A stretch of DNA of 5,018 nucleotides from CAYOVG01 sp964407285 (GTDB lineage: Bacteria > Desulfobacterota > Syntrophobacteria > Syntrophobacterales > Syntrophobacteraceae): NCBI GenBank assembly GCA_964407285.1, contig CAYOVG010000438.1, positions 1-5,018 of the forward strand, in the 5' to 3' direction. The translations under genes and the position numbers were made by a program. The notes under the pieces are model-generated. The model saw only the letters and a program-made list of their open reading frames with translations, searched no databases and was not told the origin of the DNA. Positions 1 through 5,018 of this stretch are shown piece by piece. The stretch's first letter is position 1, and each line of letters opens with the position of its first letter.

Positions 1-3000
1 CGCCGGATTTTCTGGCTTCCGGAGCCGACCGGCCGGTGGTGGGCGATGCGAAAACTTGCGACGTAAATTGGCGTTCGAATCCGATCGTCACGCATCCGCT
101 CCAGCCGGAGACAAGCATGCGCGTGGAGTGGGAGGCCATCCCCGTCGGCAAGGGATCGAAGAAAAAGGCGGAGGAACTGGGCGAAGCCATACTCGCGGCT
201 TTGAGGACACTCGCGTTATCGAAGGGCGAATGGAGCGAAGCTTCCCGGGTGCGTCTTTTGCTCCTGCGGCTATGGCGCCAGTTCCCCGAAATTCTGAGAA
301 ACCTCGGCTTTCCATATCCCTTCATCCCCGCCGATTCGCGAATCCCGGACCACAGCGTTTGGGACCACACCCGCGTGGCGTCGGCCGCGGCGTTTTTGGT
401 GGCCCATCAAAACAAAAGCCGACCGCCGGAACGCGAGCCGTGGATGATCGCCGTCACACTGGGGGGTGTCCAGCGATTCATTTCCGAAACGCGAACTACC
501 AGGGATCTTTGGACGGCATCCATGATTTACGCCGACCTCGCCTGGGCGGCGATGCATCCCGTCGTAGAGAAGCTGGGTCCCGACGCGATCCTATACCCCG
601 ATTTGCGAGGGAATCCCGCGGCGGATCGATGGTTGCTCGGCGAGAGCCCCGAAGCCGCGACCGAACCGATCCGGAAAACCGGCGCCACCAGCTTCGCGGC
701 CATGCTTCCCAATACGTTCGTTGCCCTCGCGCCGCGAGGCGGAGGGGACAGCGGGCTTCCCGATCTGAAACAAATAGCCGAAGAATGTACTCTGGCGGTC
801 CGCGAACGCTGGCGCGCCTTGGCCGATGCCGCGGAGCAGTGGCTCGTGAAACGGCATCGCCCCGGCAACGGGCCATGGCAAAAGATTTGGCGAAGACAGG
901 TGGACGGACGGTTCGGAGAACCGCCCGTGACATGGGCCGCCATCCCCTGGCCCCGGAGAATGAAGGACATCGGCCCTGCCGTCCGGCGCTCGGCTGTTCC
1001 CGGACAATCCCCCGGCGCGGAGATTCCCGAGTTTCCCGAGCCTCTGGCGACGCGCGAGCGCGATCTGTCGCCTTGGCTTCCGCATCGGGTATGGCGTCAT
1101 TACGAAATGGCCCGGGACGTCTTTTGGCACACCGATACGCAGACCGGCAAAAACTATCTTACCAATGAGCGCGGTTTCGACTATCCCCTCGTGCATCGTC
1201 AGCTCAGGACGGTTTTGGCGATGTGCAAGGCGCAAGGCGCCGCTCGGGTCGCCGAGGAGCCGGGCGAAAAGTGCAGCATAAGCGGCAGGGAGGAAGCCCT
1301 CTCCAACGGTCCCCAGGGAACCGGACCGCTGGTGGCGCGACGACGGACCGGCGCGCGGGAGTTCTGGTCGGGTCTGGACGTCGATGGTACAGGCGTGGAA
1401 CGGCTGGGCTCCACGGCGACAATCAAGAGGTTCCTTGTTTCGGCGGGAGAACCGGTGTTCACCGCAACCTGGGAGTCAATCCAGGATCGCGGGACGCGCG
1501 GGAACGAAACGCCCCGCGTTCCGTTTCCCTCGACAGCCGCCATCGCCGCGTCGAAGTTCATCGAGGCGCTGGCCGAAAAGGCGGAGGAACCAGGCGTTTC
1601 CGAGGCTGTTTGGGACTACGTCCGGGCATTCCAAAAGACCAATCTGCAAAACAAAGTCGATCAGCGCGTTCTTCCCGGCTTCGTCCGCGCGTCGAAAGCA
1701 CCTGCAATGAAAGAGTTCCTTTCCATCGAACCCGAGTACCTGTTTCCCGAAACCCTCGAAGTGCTGATCCGCCGGGAGGAACAGCACGGTCGCAGGCACG
1801 AGGGATTGAGAGAATTCCAAAAATCGAGCAGGAATCTGCGCCGCAAGGCCGCCGAAGCAAAGCTTTCCGCCCCGGGCAAATTCGTCGCGGTGCTCCGCAT
1901 GGATGGCGACCGCATTGGGCGGCTCATCCTCGGCGATCCGGAGGTGATCAAAACCCGATGGAGGGACGTGCTGCACCGGTCGGCAATCGAACAGATACGG
2001 AAAAATCTTCCCGGAACCGGTTGGCCCGGCTTGCTGGGCGAGCCGCGGCACAGCGGTCCGTTCCTCCATTCCTCCATCACGCATTCCCTGGCCGATTTCG
2101 CCCACAAAATGGTCGCCTGGGTGGTGGAGCGGGAGTTCGGCGGACGTCTGATCTATGTCGGCGGCGACGATTTGCTGGCCATTCTTCCAGCGGCCGAGGC
2201 AGTCCCTGCGGCGGCCAGATTGCAGCAGTTGTTTAGCGCGCCATACGTTCTCGATACGGATTCCGACGCCGATCCCTGGTTGTGGCGGCGGTCCCGCGCC
2301 AACGATGTATCCGGCCAAGAGGAAGCCCGGCAGCGATTCCGCGTGCCCTCGCCGTCGGATGAAGGCGAAATCCGGTTGTCGGAAAGAAAATTCGAGCGGC
2401 ATGCGGCGGGCGATACAACATCGACCATCCTCCCCGACGACCGGCCCGTGGCCCTTTATACAATGCTCGGTCGCCGGAACAGCCTGTCCGCCGGGATTGC
2501 CGTCGGCCACTACAAGGAGCCGTTGAGCGCCCTGTTGCGCACCGCCGGGGAAATGCTGGAGGACGTGGCGAAGAATACCATGGACCGGTCGAGCGTAGCC
2601 GTGGCGTTGTTGTCCAACGGCGGCAGAAAGGCGACTTTCGTCGCGCATTGGCGCGAGGAGCCGGAGAGCGCAAAACCGCCCGCATCCGAACGGAAACACT
2701 TGCCGCCCGACATACAGGAACACCTGCTGCGGGTGCAACGAGCTTTCCGTCCCGGTCGAGATCCATCGGCAGCGGGGGCGCGCCCGCTTCCCCGGCGTCT
2801 TCCATACGCGGTCCGCGAACAAATCCGGCGGATGGGAAGGGTTCTCCTCGATCCTTGCGGGCGGATTGGGGCGGAAGGAGATTTTCCGGATGCCGATTCG
2901 CGGAAAATGATGGTTCGGCGGTTGCTTGGAAAGGAGAGTGGACTCAAGGATGGTGAAAACGAATCTCTGGAGGAGTCGATGACGCGGTTGATCGAATGCG

Positions 3001-3215
3001 GAATAAACTATGCGTCGAGGTTGGAGAAAAGGCAAAGGGCCGCAGGTGGACAGGCTGAGCCGCCGTCTGCTTCGGGACAGGACCCCGGCCTGGCCGGTCA
3101 AAAGGACGATACGGCAGGCCGGCTCGACTCTTCGGAGCTTGCCGACCTGATCGTAGGGGGATTCCTGCTCGCCCGAAAACTCTCGTCGGAAGGAGACGGC
3201 GATGGGATATCATGA
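1..3215 (+). CDS. cmr2: Type III-B CRISPR effector large subunit Cas10/Cmr2, 5'-partial
   Basis: This is the large subunit of the Cmr complex, which on target-RNA binding makes cyclic oligoadenylate and in many homologues also cuts ssDNA through an HD domain. The frame is open to the left edge (first full codon at 3). The opening residues DFLASGADRP match the Cmr2 HD-region motif ADxxASAADRP, so the true start and the HD dyad lie upstream; the GTG at 36 is only the first in-window start. Numbering from that GTG: HD-region motif PADSRIPDHSVWDH at about 98-111; Cmr2 signature GGVQRFI...RDLW at 143-159; degenerate zinc site at 413-461; palm 1 MDGDR at 622-626; palm 2 GGDD at 709-712 (bases 2160-2171); SLSAGIAVGHYKEPL at about 816-830; a polar Gly/Gln/Pro linker at about 1000-1031 before the C-terminal helix. 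The intact GGDD argues for subtype III-B rather than III-C. The TGA at 3213-3215 overlaps the cmr3 start. Identification is secure; HD nuclease activity cannot be judged here. Confidence 0.95.
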   Translation, partial: PDFLASGADRPVVGDAKTCDVNWRSNPIVTHPLQPETSMRVEWEAIPVGKGSKKKAEELGEAILAALRTLALSKGEWSEASRVRLLLLRLWRQFPEILRNLGFPYPFIPADSRIPDHSVWDHTRVASAAAFLVAHQNKSRPPEREPWMIAVTLGGVQRFISETRTTRDLWTASMIYADLAWAAMHPVVEKLGPDAILYPDLRGNPAADRWLLGESPEAATEPIRKTGATSFAAMLPNTFVALAPRGGGDSGLPDLKQIAEECTLAVRERWRALADAAEQWLVKRHRPGNGPWQKIWRRQVDGRFGEPPVTWAAIPWPRRMKDIGPAVRRSAVPGQSPGAEIPEFPEPLATRERDLSPWLPHRVWRHYEMARDVFWHTDTQTGKNYLTNERGFDYPLVHRQLRTVLAMCKAQGAARVAEEPGEKCSISGREEALSNGPQGTGPLVARRRTGAREFWSGLDVDGTGVERLGSTATIKRFLVSAGEPVFTATWESIQDRGTRGNETPRVPFPSTAAIAASKFIEALAEKAEEPGVSEAVWDYVRAFQKTNLQNKVDQRVLPGFVRASKAPAMKEFLSIEPEYLFPETLEVLIRREEQHGRRHEGLREFQKSSRNLRRKAAEAKLSAPGKFVAVLRMDGDRIGRLILGDPEVIKTRWRDVLHRSAIEQIRKNLPGTGWPGLLGEPRHSGPFLHSSITHSLADFAHKMVAWVVEREFGGRLIYVGGDDLLAILPAAEAVPAAARLQQLFSAPYVLDTDSDADPWLWRRSRANDVSGQEEARQRFRVPSPSDEGEIRLSERKFERHAAGDTTSTILPDDRPVALYTMLGRRNSLSAGIAVGHYKEPLSALLRTAGEMLEDVAKNTMDRSSVAVALLSNGGRKATFVAHWREEPESAKPPASERKHLPPDIQEHLLRVQRAFRPGRDPSAAGARPLPRRLPYAVREQIRRMGRVLLDPCGRIGAEGDFPDADSRKMMVRRLLGKESGLKDGENESLEESMTRLIECGINYASRLEKRQRAAGGQAEPPSASGQDPGLAGQKDDTAGRLDSSELADLIVGGFLLARKLSSEGDGDGIS

Positions 3216-3234
3216 CGGCGACTTTCTCGTTCGA
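3180..3234 (+). repeat. Left copy of a 55-bp exact duplication at the cmr2/cmr3 junction
   Basis: These 55 bases are identical to 3335-3389 and end directly at the run of Ns. They contain the last codons of cmr2 with its TGA (3213-3215), a Shine-Dalgarno AAGGAG at 3190-3195, and the first 11 codons of cmr3 from the ATG at 3202. The copy is best read as the end of one contig that overlaps the start of the next, not as a biological repeat. The cmr3 start at 3202 is therefore the same start as the one at 3357. Confidence 0.93.
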
Positions 3235-3334
3235 NNNNNNNNNNNNNNNNNNNNNNNNNNNNNNNNNNNNNNNNNNNNNNNNNNNNNNNNNNNNNNNNNN
3301 NNNNNNNNNNNNNNNNNNNNNNNNNNNNNNNNNN
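3235..3334. other. Assembly gap of exactly 100 Ns, probably spurious
   Basis: One hundred unknown bases sit between two identical 55-bp contig ends. A round length of 100 is a common placeholder for a gap of unknown size. Because the contig ends overlap exactly and the genes on either side join cleanly when the copies are merged, there is probably no missing DNA here. Any frame translated through the Ns is meaningless. Confidence 0.95.
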
Positions 3335-3389
3335 CTCTCGTCGGAAGGAGACGGCGATGGGATATCATGACGGCGACTTTCTCGTTCGA
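3335..3389 (+). repeat. Right copy of the 55-bp exact duplication at the cmr2/cmr3 junction
   Basis: This is identical base for base to 3180-3234 and begins directly after the Ns. Positions 3335-3370 repeat the tail and stop codon of cmr2 (TGA at 3368-3370), and 3357 onward is the working start of cmr3. Merging the two copies removes 155 bases from the window and restores a continuous operon. Confidence 0.93.
3345..3350 (+). promoter_or_regulatory. Ribosome binding site of cmr3
   Basis: AAGGAG lies six bases before the ATG at 3357, a strong Shine-Dalgarno match at standard spacing. It supports this start for cmr3 and lies within the coding sequence of the cmr2 tail, as expected for translationally coupled genes. 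The same site appears in the left copy at 3190-3195. Confidence 0.85.
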
Positions 3390-4571
3390 CCCCTCGATGC
3401 GGTCTGGCTTCGCGGCGGACAACCGTATGTCGCCGGGGAGGGCTGCTTCGATCCGGGGATGTTTCCCCCGAGTCCGTGGACTTTCCAGGGGATTGTTCGA
3501 ACTCGGCTGTTGCGCGCCGCCGTTTCCGGCGATCTCGATAGCATATCGACCGAGGAGATTCGGCGACTGGTCGGTCCGCCGGACAGCCTCCCCGAAGGGT
3601 GGCGGATAGAAGGCGCTTTTCCGGCCGAATTGAACGGGAGCGGCGTCTGGATGCCCTGGTTTCCGACGCCGCGATTTCTGCTCGGGAAGGGCGACGGCGC
3701 TCCGGAACGCGCGCATCCCGCGCCGCGAATCGATGGCGGTTTTCTGTCCAGCTCCCGCCCCGAAACGACGTTGCTGGGAAATCCCAGGTTGGACGACGGG
3801 AAGCCTCTGGGCGGATGGATCTCTTCGTCCAATCTGTTGTGGGCTTTAAGCGGCGAGACGCGGTGGGATCATAAGGGGTTCGCGCGCGGGTTGCCTTCGT
3901 TCGTGAAAGAGGAGGCCCGAACCGGGGTCGGCATAGAACGAAAGAAGGGAACTGCGGCCGACCATATGCTGTATAGCGCCACCCGGTACCGTTTCAAGTG
4001 CGAGGCCGGATTGGCGGGTCGTTTGACCGGGTCGAGCGACGCGAGCATTCCGGACGACGCTCTGTGGCACGGCTGGGGCGAAGCGGGCCGGACCGGCGCT
4101 ATCGTCGAGATGCGAGGCCCTTTGAGCATCCACGATTCCTGGAGAAGACTGCGGGAGGGACTTCATCTCGAGGTCGAGAAGGAACGCGTTCCCGATCCTG
4201 TGCGGGTATGGGTTGCATTGCTAACGCCGGCGATTATGACGGAAGCGCCGCAGCCGTTCCCCGTTCCGGAGGCTTTGTATCCGCGCGTGAAACTGATCGG
4301 CCGTCTCGCCGAGGAAGGACCATGGATCGGCGGGTTCAGCCGCATCGAGGGGGGAGGCCGCGATGTTCGTTCGACATGGGCCGCAGGCAGCGCGTGGCTG
4401 TTTGAAATCGCCGGGGGATCGCCTTCGGACAGGATCGAATCGGCGCGCATTCTCCAAGGCCTCGCTCCTTATCGGCCTTCAAACATGGAAGCGATAGGAT
4501 TCGGCCAGAGAGTGGCGGGCCTGGCCGATCCGCAGACCTATACCGCCGTGAGGGGAGACAAGAATGATTGA
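3357..4571 (+). CDS. cmr3: Type III-B CRISPR effector subunit Cmr3
   Basis: Cmr3 is a RAMP-fold (Cas5-group) protein that sits with Cmr2 at the foot of the Cmr complex and helps bind the 5' tag of the crRNA. The 404-residue product is of usual size for the family. It opens with the typical N-terminal pattern: RPLDAVWLRGGQPY at 11-24, then FPPSPWTFQGIVRTRLL at 36-52. A central block, ARTGVGIERKKGTAADHMLY at 187-206, matches the family's E-R-x-G-I...MLY region. RVWVALLTPAIM (283-294) is the conserved LLTPA strand, and the Gly-rich segments WIGGFSR (323-329) and IGFGQR (380-385) are RAMP-like. The start is set by the AAGGAG upstream; after merging the duplicated junction, cmr3 overlaps cmr2 by 14 bp. 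Its last 8 bp overlap cmr4. The gene looks intact. The family is clear from motifs and context; RNA contacts are inferred from homologues. Confidence 0.93.
   Translation: MGYHDGDFLVRPLDAVWLRGGQPYVAGEGCFDPGMFPPSPWTFQGIVRTRLLRAAVSGDLDSISTEEIRRLVGPPDSLPEGWRIEGAFPAELNGSGVWMPWFPTPRFLLGKGDGAPERAHPAPRIDGGFLSSSRPETTLLGNPRLDDGKPLGGWISSSNLLWALSGETRWDHKGFARGLPSFVKEEARTGVGIERKKGTAADHMLYSATRYRFKCEAGLAGRLTGSSDASIPDDALWHGWGEAGRTGAIVEMRGPLSIHDSWRRLREGLHLEVEKERVPDPVRVWVALLTPAIMTEAPQPFPVPEALYPRVKLIGRLAEEGPWIGGFSRIEGGGRDVRSTWAAGSAWLFEIAGGSPSDRIESARILQGLAPYRPSNMEAIGFGQRVAGLADPQTYTAVRGDKND
4551..4557 (+). promoter_or_regulatory. Ribosome binding site of cmr4
   Basis: The purine-rich AGGGGAG lies six bases before the ATG at 4564, inside the last codons of cmr3. 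It supports the cmr4 start chosen here, which overlaps the cmr3 stop within ATGATTGA. Confidence 0.7.
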
Positions 4572-5018
4572 ACACAGCGCGTTCGATACGGGTTTATACA
4601 CCCTGACGCCCACGCATGTCGGCACGGGACAGGCCTCGGGAGCCATCGATCTGCCGATCGCCCGCGAGCAGCACACCGGATTTCCGTTCATCCCCGCCAG
4701 CGCACTGAAGGGGGTTTTGCGAGATTTGGCAGAGGGACGCCGGGGCGCGCAGGGCTTGGAAGAGGAGGTTTGCAAGCGGCTGCTCGGCCCGCGACCGCCC
4801 GACGAGTATGGATCGGAGGAGCAGCTTCAGGCTGGAGAGTTGGTAATGACCGACGCCCGGCTTTTGGCATTTCCGGTGCGTTCGCTTCAAGCGCCGTTCT
4901 TTTGGACGACCTGTTCGATGGTAATTCAGCGCTGGGCTCGCGACCGGCGTCTGTTGGGGCTGGATGTCCCGTCCGAGGCGGCCGCGTTCACGGAGGCTCG
5001 AACGGCCCTTTCCGGTCC
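4564..5018 (+). CDS. cmr4: Type III-B CRISPR backbone RNase subunit Cmr4, 3'-partial
   Basis: Cmr4 is the Cas7-group RAMP protein that repeats along the crRNA to form the backbone of the Cmr complex and cuts the bound target RNA at 6-nt intervals. The frame is open from the ATG at 4564 to the right edge: 151 full codons, about half of the usual 280-310 residues. The N-terminus reads LYTLTPTHVGTGQASGAIDLPI (11-32) in two halves: the LTPxHVGxG strand and Gly loop, then AIDLPIAREQHTGFPFIPAS at 27-46, followed by LKGVLRD (48-54). Asp29 (bases 4648-4650) aligns with the catalytic Asp of studied Cmr4 proteins (D26 in Pyrococcus furiosus). TDARLLAFPVRSL at 96-108 is the second hallmark block. The gene overlaps cmr3 by 8 bp and follows it in the usual cmr2-cmr3-cmr4 order. 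Identity is secure; the C-terminal half is not visible. Confidence 0.95.
   Translation, partial: MIEHSAFDTGLYTLTPTHVGTGQASGAIDLPIAREQHTGFPFIPASALKGVLRDLAEGRRGAQGLEEEVCKRLLGPRPPDEYGSEEQLQAGELVMTDARLLAFPVRSLQAPFFWTTCSMVIQRWARDRRLLGLDVPSEAAAFTEARTALSG

Noticed and set aside
1223..2236. A 337-codon frame on the + strand overlapping cmr2 in another frame
   Set aside because: The product is Arg/Gly/Pro-rich with no domain, typical of an out-of-frame reading of a GC-rich gene.
1476..3101. A 541-codon open frame on the minus strand, antisense to cmr2
   Set aside because: It lies wholly within a clearly real gene. Its product shows no recognisable domain, and long antisense frames are common in GC-rich coding DNA.
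1..3215. Assignment of the locus to subtype III-C or to Csm (III-A/D)
   Set aside because: III-C Cas10 lacks a working palm, but GGDD is intact here. The neighbours are Cmr3 and Cmr4, not Csm proteins.
3180..3389. The 55-bp duplication as an attachment site, target-site duplication or CRISPR repeat pair
   Set aside because: Both copies end exactly at the Ns and consist of gene-junction coding sequence. A contig-end overlap explains this fully.
3202..3609. An open frame starting at the left copy of the cmr3 ATG and running through the Ns
   Set aside because: It crosses 100 unknown bases, and after the gap it reads the wrong frame of cmr3. It is a product of the assembly gap.
1..5018. A CRISPR array, tRNA, rRNA or other RNA gene
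   Set aside because: No regularly spaced repeats or RNA-like structures were seen; apart from the gap, the window is coding throughout.

Overview
The window is a stretch of a type III-B (Cmr) CRISPR-Cas effector operon from a GC-rich prokaryote, read left to right on the + strand: cmr2 (cas10), then cmr3, then cmr4. The sequence does not settle which organism it comes from. The high GC content, tight overlapping genes and an N-filled gap point to a draft bacterial or metagenomic assembly. All three identifications come from protein motifs read by eye; no database search was run.

Layout. Positions 1-3215 hold the large subunit Cas10/Cmr2, open at the left edge, so its N-terminus and the HD-domain start lie outside the window. 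The visible part carries the rest of the N-terminal HD region, the Cmr2 signature (VQRFI...RDLW), a degenerate zinc site, a first palm (MDGDR) and the second palm with an intact GGDD. Positions 3180-3389 are an assembly artefact: 100 Ns flanked by two exact 55-bp copies of the cmr2/cmr3 junction. Collapsing the copies gives a 14-bp overlap between cmr2 and cmr3. Positions 3357-4571 hold cmr3. Positions 4564-5018 hold the first 151 codons of cmr4, which overlaps cmr3 by 8 bp and runs off the right edge.

How they work together. In III-B systems Cmr2 and Cmr3 form the foot of the crRNA-guided complex that holds the crRNA 5' tag. Repeated Cmr4 subunits form the backbone and cut target RNA. The GGDD palm of Cmr2 makes cyclic oligoadenylate on target binding. 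All of these functional residues visible here look intact (the GGDD, the Cmr4 catalytic Asp). The most distinctive feature is loss of three of the four zinc-ligand cysteines in Cmr2. No CRISPR array, promoter, terminator, RNA gene or cOA-responsive effector is visible; the rest of the operon (cmr5, cmr6, cmr1) would lie outside the window.
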